NCBI GenBank assembly: GCA_964019695.1
Contig: OZ026519.1
Coordinates: forward strand, 22,940,013-23,004,012
Reading direction: 5' to 3'
DNA: 64,000 nt
Origin: Loripinus fragilis
Taxonomy: Eukaryota > Mollusca > Bivalvia > Lucinida > Lucinidae
Shown piece by piece: positions 33,369-42,987 of this stretch. The notes beneath the pieces were generated by a model, which did no database searches, was not told where the DNA came from, and worked only from the letters and a program-made list of their open reading frames with translations. The position numbers and the translations under genes are program-made. Each line of letters starts with the position of its first letter. The first letter of the stretch is position 1.

Positions 33369-33795
33369 TTAACTCTTTGCCTACTAGTGTCATCTGCTGA
33401 TAACATTTGCAAACAGTATGGACCCAGATCAGGACCGACAAAATGTCGGCCCTGATCTGGATCCAAACTGCTTGACTTACTGGTAGTGTTCCTGAAAGAT
33501 TTTTTTGAAAAAGTTGATTTGCAGAGGACAAAAAAAAAAACGTGCAAAATTACCCAGTGGTCTTAACTCTTTGCATGTTGGGTAATTTTTCATGCTTTTG
33601 TTATCCTCTGCTCAGTTTTTCAAATTAACATTTTTTAAAAAAAAATCAGGAACATTATCAGAGTGTCAAACGGTTTGGATCCAGATCAGACCAACATTCT
33701 GTTGGTCCTGAAGAATGTCGGTCCTGATCTGAGTCCAAGTTACCAACAGATGACAAAAGTCGCAGCTTAGTATTAAGCAAGCAAAGAGTTAAAGA
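33369..33795. mobile_element. Pair of inverted foldback MITEs with TTAACTCTTTGC ends
   Basis: The forward copy starts TTAACTCTTTGCCTAC at 33369 and ends near 33570. The reverse copy starts TTAACTCTTTGCATG at ~33573 and ends GCAAAGAGTTAA at ~33795. Both contain the CAAACAGTTTGGATCCAGAT type hairpin and a 'GTCGGTCCTGATCT' loop. These copies best define the family ends. Confidence 0.65.
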
Positions 33796-34371
33796 TAAAT
33801 AAGAGGAATATCAATAGAAAAGGGCATTTACCACATTAGCAGTATGCTCAAACTAAACACTATTTTCACCAGTGCAACATAAACAGGTCAAATAAGTTGG
33901 ATGCAATGTTTGGATGATCCATCATCATTTTTCACATTTTAAAATATTCAAATTCTCTGAGTATTGCTTTCATACTAAGAAACACCCCTCATTTTGCAGC
34001 ATCAGAATGCAGCAACTCAATGATCTGAACTGTGTCTACCAGACTTGGGGTCAATTACTTTGAAAAAGTAATTAATTACATACAATTACATTGGAAATTG
34101 TACAATTAAATTACAATTACAATTACATGGCTTTTGAGCAAAGTAATTAATTACATACAATTACTTTGCCAAATGTAATTAATTACATTACAATTACATT
34201 TCACTGTCACTTAGAGAGCATCATCAGATTTTAATTTCAGAGATATTTGAAATGATTTAAAATCTCCTAAAAAGTATGAGATCCTTGATATTCTAAATTC
34301 AATATATGTCAATTAGGTTGATTTTATTTTTTTCTCTTGTATCAAATTATTGTCAAGTGATGCAACTTAAC

Positions 34372-34711
34372 TAGTGTTTCCCATAAAAGGAATAGCAGGG
34401 GGGAGCACCCTGCTGCCCTAAAGCTCCCCCTCCTGCCCTAAAGTTCCCCCCTCCTGCCCTTATTTCATTTTAATATAAAAAATAGTCATATTTTAATTTT
34501 TACTGAATAAAATAACTTTTTTGTTATCCCAATGAACCCTATGCTCTATTAGAAGGTATTCTAACCTTTAAACAGACATAAAATCCTTTATCTAACTCAC
34601 ATCTGAAAATTCTGTTCTAACAAAAGTGCCCTTTTGGTTGAATTTCACGCATCAAAAGTGCCCTTTTTCTGGCCAGCACCCTGCCCTTTTTTCAGGCTGT
34701 GGGAAACACTA
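34372..34711. mobile_element. MITE with TAGTGTTTCCCA ends, 5-bp TSD TTAAC, nested
   Basis: TAGTGTTTCCCA starts at 34372 and TGGGAAACACTA ends at 34711. TTAAC flanks both ends (34367-34371 and 34712-34716). The interior repeats CTGCCCTAAAG twice. It lies within the larger hAT-like element, so it inserted later. Confidence 0.82.
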
Positions 34712-35238
34712 TTAACCGAAATGAAATGTACAAAATCAGTTGTTGTATTTTGTGATTGATGACATGATCACACAAGAGAAAATACAGAAACTATTATTAT
34801 TTTTTGTTTGGGGTGGGGGGATAAATTGTCAAGATTCTCAAACAAGCTGTTAACCGCAGAACAAAGTTCAGGAATACATATTGGTTTGAGAAAAGTCTTA
34901 CAACTGTGGACGATAAACCATGAACATTATTTTGTAAACTAGCTTAACTGCCAGAGAATAACTGTTTTCAAAAAGTGTTGATAAAAAAATCTGTGTGGCC
35001 CTATGAGTTCTGAAAGTTGGCAAAAAAGTACAAAAAGGAATATCAGATAGTGACAAACTAAAATATTACTAGCCTGTTGAAATAATGGCTTGACAAGCAA
35101 GAGGTTGCTACTTCGGTCTCCACTGGAGCACCCATTTTATTTTTGGGTTTTCATTAACAATGATTGGCCCCAGGTTCACTGAATGAGTAAAATTCAATTT
35201 AATTTTCTGAATCAAGTTTAATGATTATTAATTTTATG

Positions 35239-35252
35239 ATTATTATTATTAC

Positions 35253-35289
<37 letters not shown>
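35239..35289. repeat. (ATT)n microsatellite
   Basis: About 17 ATT units with one interruption (ACC). Confidence 0.9.
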
Positions 35290-36259
35290 GAAAATGGCAA
35301 ATGAGCAGTTAAAGGGCTTTAAATAGTTTAATGGATAGATTGGGTCATGCACCTTAACATATGAGTGTGTTGATCCTAGGTGTGAAAATTTAACAAAATT
35401 CCCTAACCAACACTATTGTCTGGATAAACACTATTGTTGAGATTTTCACACCTTCTTTGTTTTTGTATTGTTTTGGTAACTTAACTATTAAAGGTTGATT
35501 GTCACAAACCCATATCTTTTATAAGCAGATAAACAAAGAATAAATAATTTGCTTAAAAAGGGAATGGTAGAAGTAACATACAGTCTGTGTATGTGGTAAA
35601 ATTGCTATATTCTATTTTTATGTCTATAGATACTAGCATGACTAGTTCCAATTCTCATTTGTTTCATGTTGCATTCAACTAGTACAGCAAATGATATATG
35701 CATTTACAAAGGCCAAGAACAATTCATTTAGCAGTATTTTAAGTGGCTATGATTATCTTTAGTAACTGAATTCCATTGCTGATCTGCAAAGTACATGTAA
35801 TTGAAAAGTAATTGAAAGTAATTGTTAATTACTCCCATTTTTGGCCATGTAATTAATTACATTCAATTACAGTAATTAAAGAAATATCTTAATTACAACT
35901 ACATGCAATTATTTTAGAAAATGTAATTAAATTACAATTAATTACAATTACAATTTTAATTACCCCAACTCTGGTGTCTACACTGTTTATCAATTAATGT
36001 CCAGATTTACAGGTGCCCTGTCAAGAAGGAAATTGACATGACTGAAATATTGTTGACTGTCCTTTATGAAATATTTATTGATGAAATAGGAATTACGGTA
36101 AATGTTCTAAAATTTCGAACACTCTAAAATTACGAACACCTAAAATTATCGCCGAAAATAATTTTTAAAACATTCTAAAAAATCGAACACTGACCTTTTT
36201 GGGAAAAGTGAATTTCTAAAATTACGAACACAAGTTATTTTCGGCGGAAAATCGATGTC

Positions 36260-37071
36260 CGTTTATCTGTTTGTCCCATCCGTGCTCGGTTTACTTTTAA
36301 CGTACGTCAGCGGTAGCGACATTTGGAAGGTTCCATTCCACTTAAATGGGTAATCTGGTACGCGACGTTCTTTTTCGCATGCCGAGCACAAGACTATACT
36401 TTTTGTCTGCTAATTGTGCGATACATGTTTTCAGATAAGATCAAAGGCAAGAGCACATTAAAAGCACGGACTTTCCTACATGTAGTACGTGACAAAGTTC
36501 ATGCATGTTATTGGTATAAGCTGTCCGGAAAACAGTGCAGGCTACCTGCAGCGTGTTCAAATATTTTTAAAACCTTTCATTGGCGAATTTTTTACCTACA
36601 AGAAGCATCCGATCAGCAATGGTCATTAACATGGATTTCCTTCGTCAGTATATTGTCACAGACATTAAACAGACATGCCTCGGGCAAGGATTAGGAGTTA
36701 CAATTACCGCGAGAAAACGCACATCTTAGCTTGTGTTCACCATGAAGGACTTAGGTCATACCAGTGACGTCACTGGTCATACGCTGCCTGGTCGTCAAAA
36801 TTGAACATTTGCAAGTAACAGTAGATGTTGTTACTTTAAAAATGCCATGCAAACCACAGCGTTAAACAACTGAGTAAATTGCTAAAACTTATATACAAAA
36901 GGGCCTTTTTTCCAAGTGGTGGTTTCAGTCATGAGACACAAAATTAATCCATTCAACATAAAAGCGGTGATGCTTGACCGTCAATGCTGTATTGAGAATG
37001 CACACTTGCGCAGGCTCGTCTGAGTCTTTGACGCACGTGGTAAGTACCAAAATATCATGAAATTACATGTG
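36260..37071. other. Left interior of the 3.6-kb element, no gene recognised
   Basis: The longest frame is 123 residues (36323-36694, plus) with a hydrophobic start but no known domain, and it spans low-complexity sequence. I do not call it a gene. Confidence 0.4.
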
Positions 37072-37160
37072 CGGATCCAGTTCCGGACCCCCCCCCCCAC
37101 TGAAAAATCACAAAATATAGGGTTTTCTAGCAATATATGTCCGGATCCGCTGAAAAATCG
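37072..37160. repeat. Truncated GGATCC-type MITE end
   Basis: GTGCGGATCCAGTTCCGGAC and a C-run with CACTGAAAAATCAC match one end of the family. A second CCGGATCCGCTGAAAAATC follows at ~37142. Confidence 0.5.
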
Positions 37161-37344
37161 CAGCTGCAAAGCCAGCTGTTGTTGTTGTTGGTAAATTCCT
37201 CCACTGTCTGGAGAACTTCACATAAGTGAATAAACCCTTAATTGAAGTATTAGTCAGTTAGTGTTATAAAAGTATCTAAACTACTGTTGAAAATGGTAAC
37301 TTGTGAACGTTTAACAAATATGTACAGGTCCTTGTGGTAGAGAA

Positions 37345-38043
37345 TCAAGCTTTCACAGTGTCCGACTTCTTGGCCACAACCGCACAAGCAAATCGGTGAA
37401 AGTCCCAATCTTTCTTCTGGCACTGAACGCCACAGTAGCGGGTTATATGACAGCGCGAACAACGTTTAAGGTCTTCTCCTTTTTTGGCTGGATGCTTACA
37501 GTTTGAACAAACACTATATACACTGCTCACATCAATGTCACTATCGTCGTCACTATCGTCACTATCAAAGGTGTCCAGAAATTCACGAAGGTCGGGATCA
37601 GTAGCTGGACTTGGTGTTGGATTTTCCGATGACACCAGGTCCCTGTTACTACCACAAGCAAGACTGGTATTTTCCAGTTCTTTTACACACACAGAATTAT
37701 TCAAATCCTGCTGGTCCTCTTCTGGCGAAGCCAAATCTGGTTTTCCAGCTAACTTCTTTTCCAGGAACCGCGTGTGTCTCTTCCTAGAACGAGCCAACGC
37801 AGAGGGAGATCTATTCTTCTTCCGACGACGTCTCTTTACTGGTTTCACAGTAGTACGTCCGGTTACTTTGTTGTCGTCCTTGGCTTTGTTGGGAGTTTTG
37901 GCGGGAAGTTTGCAACTGACAGTTAATGAGAATTTATCCTGACTCCGCGTGAGTTTCCACGAGAATGGGTTGTCCTCATCATTCTCCAGCCTGTTCAGAA
38001 CTTCCACGATCGATTTCGGTATAACACTGGGCAATCCTTCCAT
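37345..38043 (-). CDS. MYND zinc-finger protein, intronless (232 aa)
   Basis: The frame is open from 38193, but I start it at the ATG at 38041-38043, because the longer N-terminus runs into a truncated GGATCC repeat. The product begins MEGLPSVIPKSIVEVLNRL. A very basic stretch at ~residues 76-110 (KRRRRKKNRSPSALARSRKR, then a charged FLEKK) could be a nuclear-localisation or nucleic-acid-binding segment. An Asp/Ser-rich linker (~165-182, DSDDSDDDSDID) follows. The C-terminus is a MYND finger from ~residue 187: C-x2-C, then CSRC, YCGVQC, W-DFH and FAC, so all eight ligands appear present. MYND domains bind Pro-rich partners. It ends at TGA 37345-37347, 14 residues after the finger. The lack of introns and its place between transposon ends suggest transposon cargo or a retrocopy; the host-gene alternative remains. 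Confidence 0.7.
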   Translation of the reverse strand: MEGLPSVIPKSIVEVLNRLENDEDNPFSWKLTRSQDKFSLTVSCKLPAKTPNKAKDDNKVTGRTTVKPVKRRRRKKNRSPSALARSRKRHTRFLEKKLAGKPDLASPEEDQQDLNNSVCVKELENTSLACGSNRDLVSSENPTPSPATDPDLREFLDTFDSDDSDDDSDIDVSSVYSVCSNCKHPAKKGEDLKRCSRCHITRYCGVQCQKKDWDFHRFACAVVAKKSDTVKA

Positions 38044-38104
38044 TATTAATATCCAAAAATCACGGTGGCGCGAAATCCACGTCCACTCGATCCGCCATGT
38101 TTCT

Positions 38105-38244
38105 CTCGATTCAGCATTCAATGTCGCTGGCGGGCCGATGATGGCCCGCTTAAAGTGGGACTTGGATCCTCCCCTCATCAACTTTAAAAACAAACGTTGT
38201 CAAAGTTGGATCCCCTCTGACAAAACCTTCTGGGTCCGCGCATG
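38105..38244. repeat. Half GGATCC-type element upstream of the MYND frame
   Basis: Sequence from ~38105 (GCATTCAATGTCGCTGGCGG) to GGGTCCGCGCATG at 38244 matches the right half of this family, including CCCCTCATCAACT also seen at ~17030. It overlaps the first ~30 codons of the longest open frame, which argues that the protein starts further in. Confidence 0.6.
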
Positions 38245-38299
38245 AATCATGTCCGTCGACAGTTAAATTTCAATCGAGCCGGTTCACACGCACTGCATG

Positions 38300-38541
38300 C
38301 ATGCGCGGATCCAGAACATTTGTCAGAGGGGGTAGTGAGAGAAGACCGAAATGCCACTAAAAATGGACCACCATCGGCTCATCAGCGAAACGCCATTGTC
38401 GATAATGGCCCACCAATGAATGCTGGCTTGGTAGCTTTGTGATGTTTAGGGGATCCGGATCAATATTGCTAGGAAACCCTATATTTTTGTGATTTTTCAG
38501 GGGGGTCCGGACCCCCTGTCCCCCCTCTGGATCCGCCCATG
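38300..38541. mobile_element. GGATCC-type MITE, 5-bp TSD GCATG
   Basis: CATGCGCGGATCCAGAAC starts at 38300 and CTCTGGATCCGCCCATG ends at 38541, flanked by GCATG (38295-38299 and 38542-38546). The interior has CAGCGAAACGCCATTG and TTTTTGTGATTTTTCAGG. Confidence 0.82.
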
Positions 38542-38546
38542 GCATG

Positions 38547-39550
38547 CATCTGAAAGAAGGTACTTGTCTGAAATACTCCTTTCAGTGTGTGGTGATCATC
38601 GGACGCAAAGTCGGACTAGATTATAACTCTTGGTATGCATGTTTGCCCCTGATCAGGCACGTCAGAGGATCTTCTGGATCCAAACGGTTTGCAAACTTTG
38701 AAGTAGAGGGACTGCACGGTGTTTGCACACGAATCTTTTGTTTTGGCTTGGTTTCTTAAAATATCGAAACACAATGTTTGGGTCAGTCAATCAATCTTGT
38801 TACAACTGCTTCCGATGAGGACCAAAAACTCAAACTTAGCGTGCGCATCGGCTTTTGTACGGCAAAGTCGGACATTCCACAGTATTAACGCTTTGCGTAC
38901 TTTCTACCGCATGCACACATTTTTTAAATTGACGAACCGTTCTATCCTGAATACCATTCGGGTCTGATCTGGATCCAAACCGTGTTTGCAAATAGAGAGA
39001 CTGGTGCAGGCACATCGAAGTAAACATTCCATCAGCGGATCGACAATTAGAGAGAGAGAGAGATGTGTGTGTTCTTTTTGAATTTCGTCAGTTGTTTTTT
39101 TTACTCTGGGAACTCGTCTACGTATAGATCTTTGCAAAAAAAATCTGATCGTACGAGATGTCTAGCGGTTTCAATTCTTGAGTACAATATTAGTCTACTA
39201 AAATTAACTCGAATTCGAAGTCGGCAGAGCGAGCGAAAGCGTTTTGGTTTTCTGAAGGAAGAACGAAATAGTGAAGTGATTCGGCGAGTGAACATAGGAG
39301 ACCCCGCTTATCGAATAGTTTAAATCAGTGGACTTTTATGACTTATAAGTAAATTGAGTGACATAATATGCACGTGCCTGGCTCTCGACTTGGCGAATAC
39401 CGCACGCGCTGGACATTTTACTGACTCAGTCCGCATGAATTTAGCGGCGGTTTTAATAAGATTAAAGAAAAGAAAAACGAGGAGATAGCACAGAATCGTA
39501 CCGCCGTGTTTTCAATACGTTTCTACCACATTTTGACATGCATATATACC
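38547..39550. other. Right interior of the 3.6-kb element, no gene recognised
   Basis: It contains decayed CTGGATCCAAACGGTTTGC fragments (~38677 and ~38968) and an (AG)n tract at 39050-39061. ORFs at 39063-39323 and 39101-39295 overlap on opposite strands and show no domain. Confidence 0.4.
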
Positions 39551-39952
39551 GTTTTTCACATGATAAAGTCCACATTCTAAAATTACGAACACTGACATTT
39601 TTTCATAAACGTAATTTCTAAAATTACGAACAGCGGAAAAAATAATTATTTTTTAGTGTTCGTAATTTTAGAACATTTACCGTAAGTCAGAACCGCCCAC
39701 CCACCACCTTAATAGACAACTACAGTGGATTAGTCAGCATACCCACCCCCACACCCATCCCAGCTAGTGGAAATGATCTGCTTCCAAACTGTTTGACACT
39801 CATGCTGGTATTCCTGAAAGATTTAAAAGACATGGAAATTATCTAACATGCAAAGAGCACAGAGGAAATATGGCTTGATAGATCTAATGAGATGCAGTAA
39901 AGTGCAATTTGTCTGCTCCACCCACACAGACAGACAGGTGTAAGAGGTAAAT

Positions 39953-40149
39953 CACACAGGGTAGGGGGCAATCGAAAACATTAATACTATCGATGAACGC
40001 AGATCAAAAATCGATAGAAACAGCATTTTCGATTGCCATTTGTCGCCCGATTGGCGACAAATGGCAATCGAAAACTCTGTTTCTAGTGATTTTTGATCCA
40101 CGTTCGCCGATTGTAAAGAGCATTTTCGATTGCAGCCTACCCGGTGTGT
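39953..40149. mobile_element. Full-length foldback element, GGGTAGGGGGCAATCGAAAA ends
   Basis: CACACAGGGTAGGGGGCAATC pairs with GATTGCAGCCTACCCGGTGTG. Inner arms (GAACGCAGATCAAAAATCGA / TTTTTGATCCACGTTC, and TTTTCGATTGCCATTTGTCG / CGACAAATGGCAATCGAAAA) meet at a CCCGATTGG centre, so nearly all 197 bp form one hairpin. Confidence 0.75.
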
Positions 40150-40789
40150 AAATGCTGCACTTGTTCTTGACACTATGATGAATAGAAGTGTATCATTACT
40201 TCCTGCTGTGAAGTAGACTGTATTTATTCTAATAAGTATACTTCAAGGTCATCAGTGGGAGATCCAGGTTTACTTGAAACCCCCTTAAATGAGACCAACT
40301 TATTTCATTTCATTTGTTAAACATACACTTGTGGTATCACTAAGTACTGAAACTACGCAACCTGGTTGGTTTGCCCCTAGCAGTATGCATTTCCTGTTCC
40401 AAGCAAAACCTTTGTGCATTATTCATTTTTAGGACTTTGTTTCAATATCTTGATGATCCTGAAAATGAGGGAAAGGCAGGGTATACCTATAAACGTGTAT
40501 GTTGTTCATTAAAATAAGTTGCTGGAGGAGAGGCAAGTTTTTTTTGTGAAAGCTTATATTTGTAAAAGTTTTATCTTTTGAATCAACACATGATTCTGAA
40601 CTTTTTGCAATCACCTCGCTTTTGGCAATCACCTGGCTGGTGGAAGAGAGAGAGCTGGATGCTTTACTTTAATTGTCTTCTTGCTGTCATGTGACTGCCA
40701 GTGTTCTGTGTCTCTTCCTGTTGGTCTGCAATGTGTGATTGTGATAATGTTCCTGGTCATAATCACTTTCTTTCTTTGTTCACTAAGTG

Positions 40790-40935
40790 GCGACTTTTGT
40801 CGTTTAAATTGCTGATAGCTTTTGCAAACAGTTTGGATCCAGATCAGGATTCTGTTCCAAACTGTTTGAGACTCTGAAAGTGTTCCTGAAAGATTTTTTT
40901 GAAAAAAGTAAAATTCGAAAAAAAGTATATCAGAT
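40790..40935 (+). mobile_element. CAAACAGTTTGGATCC foldback MITE ahead of exon 2
   Basis: GCTGATAGCTTTTGCAAACAG, GTTTGGATCCAGATCAGG and TTCCAAACTGTTTGAGACTC form the family hairpin, followed by the CTGAAAGATTTTTTTGAAAA tail. It ends 65 bp before the exon 2 acceptor. Confidence 0.6.
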
Positions 40936-41001
40936 GGCCTGTTATGTACTAAAAGCCAAACAATTTTTTTGTTACACATATCTCTTATAACTATTTTTCA
41001 G

Positions 41002-41133
41002 GCTCCATCAAAGGATGCTGTTAGTAAGACGTGTCATGAAGCGTTCCTGTACAGTGACAGACGTAATGTCCCTCAGGCAGTCCTCACCCAGATAGCATCA
41101 TTATATGAAATAGATCAGAAAACAGCAAAAGAG
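41002..41133 (+). CDS. COMMD9: COMMD9-like protein, exon 2
   Basis: The acceptor CTATTTTTCAG ends at 41001 and the donor GAG|GTAGGG begins at 41134; 132 nt encode 44 codons in phase 0 at both ends. The peptide starts APSKDAVSKTCHEAF and ends YEIDQKTAKE, and matches the position-equivalent ASSKDVV...C-x-ESF and EEAEE parts of vertebrate COMMD9 (from my knowledge of the family, not an alignment run). It covers residues 17-60 of the helical N-terminal domain. Confidence 0.85.
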
Positions 41134-41233
41134 GTAGGGGTTGGCTGAGATATGTTGCCCAGTGGGGCCCAGGGGCATCATGTACATACAGGTCAAAAAG
41201 ATGAGGAAATATTTTGAGTGAAAAAAAAAATGT

Positions 41234-41360
41234 AATTATTTTCTCACCCAGCAATTAAAACAGGTGTTTTGTGTGCTCAAAAGAACCGTCTCATTGAGAT
41301 GGTTCTTTTGAGTACCCACAACATTATGTTTTGGTTGAGAAATAAGAAAAATAATTTTCA
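41234..41360. mobile_element. GAACCGTC foldback element, full copy
   Basis: GTGTGCTCAAAAGAACCGTC and GATGGTTCTTTTGAGTACCC form the central hairpin; TTATTTTCTCACCCAGC and GGTTGAGAAATAAGAAAAAT form the outer arms. It lies 100 bp after exon 2. Confidence 0.75.
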
Positions 41361-41819
41361 AATGCACACTTTTATCTGGAGGCCTGACATAAACATGCCC
41401 ATATTGGGATCAAAAATGTTTTTCAGGCGTAAATGTTTGTCAGGTCCAGAGGGATATGTTCAATATCTTCCTAGATACTTGACAAAAGAAATAATGCTTA
41501 GTTACTATTATTGAATAAATTAATTAAAAAATGTTCACTAAAATTTGCAAAAATATGCCACTTTAATTTATCTCAGTTTCAGTCAACATGTGCTGGGATG
41601 TTTTCATTAAATTTCCATCTTCCAGGGCCACACCATATACGGATCTGAGCTTTTGCAAAATTAAGTGGCCTGGAACAAGTGTTTTGAACATTGTGAAAAC
41701 CATTTATAACTGTGTGCAGTTTATAACAGCACATGCATTTCCTTGTTTTAAGGTGGACTTTCTCTAATTAAAACATAAATAGATGTGGTACTGATTTTTA
41801 TGCAATAATAAAAGTAATG

Positions 41820-42020
41820 AAGAAGGCAAAGATCAGGAATCGATTCAATCAAGTACCACACCTGACCCAGGACTGAGGACACCATGTAGGAAAGTGACAA
41901 AAACACAAGTTAACATCACACACGAAAGAGCCAAGAGGTCAGCCCTTTTCCAGCAGGTGACCACAAGGCTGTAGGGAACAGACAAGACAGTATGACAATA
42001 ACAAACACAAAAAAAAAGAT
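41820..42020 (-). repeat. Dispersed repeat 'GATCAGGAATCGATTCAATC'
   Basis: It runs through AAGTACCACACCTGACCCAG, AAGAGCCAAGAGGTCAGCCC and CAGCAGGTGACCACAAGGCT. The same sequence in the other orientation occurs at 47560-47770 and 62500-62640. It is non-coding; the family is unknown to me. Confidence 0.65.
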
Positions 42021-42196
42021 CTTCAAAAGAAGCTGACCGCTTTAGAACGGTCAGTAGGGCTTAAACATGTTTGAAAAGTACCAATCCTTGATCCACATTT
42101 GCCATTCTTATCATTTAAGTAGTGGCAGTTATATATATTTCTATTTTATTCTGTTGTAAGCAAAAAGTAGATACCTTGATTAAAAACATATTTTTA

Positions 42197-42485
42197 ACAA
42201 TGTCTGGTCTGTAAGCAAACAGTGGAGACCTTGATTAGAAACCACATTTATAACAATGTCTAGTCCGGTCTGTAAGCAAACAGTGGATAACAACGTCTGG
42301 TCTGGTCTGTAAGCAAACAGTGGATACTTTGATTAGAAACCACAATTTAACAAGGTCTGGTCTGGTCTGTAAGCAAACAGTGGATACTTTGATTAGAAAC
42401 CACAATTTAACAATGTCTGATCTGGTCTGCAAGCAAACAGTGGATACTTTGATCAGAAACCACATTTTAACAATGTCTGGTCTGG
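42197..42485. repeat. 60-bp minisatellite, about five units
   Basis: Units contain GGTCTGTAAGCAAACAGTGG, TACTTTGATTAGAAACCAC and AATTTAACAATGTCTG. Spacing is 60 bp, apart from one shortened unit near 42270-42305. The apparent 106-residue minus-strand ORF (42235-42555) is only this repeat read through, giving a 20-residue peptide repeat. Confidence 0.85.
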
Positions 42486-42787
42486 TATTTAATATGAGTA
42501 TACAAAGGATTAAGAAAGATGTGTAGATAGCCCCAGAGTGATAAATCTTATTCAAATAGTGAAGATTGGAGGATGTTATATAATGTAATTTGCTATCTTA
42601 CTGGTCAGATTTTAACACCCCAATGAATCACTTTGGTTGAACATGATGAATAGCCATTTTATGAGCTTTGACTTAATTCAATTTCAATCAAACAAAAGGA
42701 ACTTTTCACCTTATGACCCTAACTTTGTGAAGGGATTTTGAACTGCAAACCAATGCCAAATTTATAACCTAACTTTAGCTCACAAAG

Positions 42788-42987
42788 TTTTTTTTATTTG
42801 ATTCTTTAAATCCCTGTCAACAATTTTTCACTTATGTGGGAAAGGGTCTTCCTGGATTGAACCAGTACTAATCAGAGGATAAAGTGTCTTGCTCAAGGAC
42901 ACAATGCAGTGACATCCGGTGAGGCTCGAACCTGCAACCCCTCGGTCTCGAGTCAAGCACTCTAACACTGAGCCACTGTACTCCCTC
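42788..42987 (-). mobile_element. tRNA-derived SINE, reverse orientation
   Basis: Reading the minus strand gives GGGAGTACAGTGGCTCAGTG, box B GGTTCGAGCCTCACC, and the body CCTTGAGCAAGACACTTTAT. Imperfect duplications flank it (AGCTCACAAAG at 42777-42787 and AGCTCAAAGG at 42988-42997). Confidence 0.8.

Larger units (their letters stand above)
34040..35973. mobile_element. hAT-like element with GTAATTAATTAC arrays, 8-bp TSD GTGTCTAC
   Basis: CAGACTTGGGGTCAATTAC starts at 34040 and AATTACCCCAACTCTG ends at 35973. GTGTCTAC is duplicated exactly (34032-34039 and 35974-35981). Both ends carry dense runs of GTAATTAATTACA units (34060-34200 and 35800-35960). The 1.9-kb interior has no recognisable transposase; it holds a nested 340-bp MITE and an (ATT)n tract. 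Confidence 0.85.
36096..39682. mobile_element. 3.6-kb element with CGGTAAATGTTCTAAAATT inverted ends, TA TSD, carrying a MYND gene
   Basis: The 28-bp ends match at 27 positions: CGGTAAATGTTCTAAAATT then TCGAACACT on the left, and the same with ACGAACACT on the right after inversion. TA flanks both (36094-36095 and 39683-39684). TCTAAAATTACGAACAC motifs recur several times within ~160 bp of each end, and one block (36170-36232 / 39571-39634) is repeated directly at both ends. The interior contains the MYND reading frame, two or three GGATCC pieces and an AG-repeat (39050-39061). No DDE transposase was seen. A Tc1/mariner/pogo-type origin is inferred from TA. Confidence 0.65.
22649..41001 (+). 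other. Intron 1 of the COMMD9-like gene (18.4 kb)
   Basis: Most of this intron is transposon sequence, listed separately. Stretches without a gene or bounded element that I can identify are 22649-23709, 25292-27249, 27502-27949, 28936-29614, 31196-31801, 31988-32458 and 40150-40789. A degenerate SINE-like 3' end (TGTTGGTGGGACATTAAACAC) lies near 29540-29565. Repeat fragments with the CAAACAGTTTGGATCC motif are scattered here, for example at 39780-39860. Confidence 0.65.

Noticed and set aside
33140..33547. 135-residue minus-strand ORF
   Set aside because: It is mostly the foldback MITE read through; the overlapping ORF 33295-33531 is the same repeat in another frame.
36323..36694. 123-residue plus-strand ORF in the 3.6-kb element
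   Set aside because: It has no recognisable domain or transposase signature and no codon pattern suggesting selection.
38044..38193. N-terminal extension of the MYND frame to the ATG at 38193
   Set aside because: The first ~30 codons lie in a truncated GGATCC-type repeat. An ATG in another frame (38088-38090 region) stops after 12 codons. The ATG at 38043 gives a cleaner start.
42235..42555. 106-residue minus-strand ORF with a 20-residue internal repeat
   Set aside because: It is a translation of the 60-bp minisatellite.
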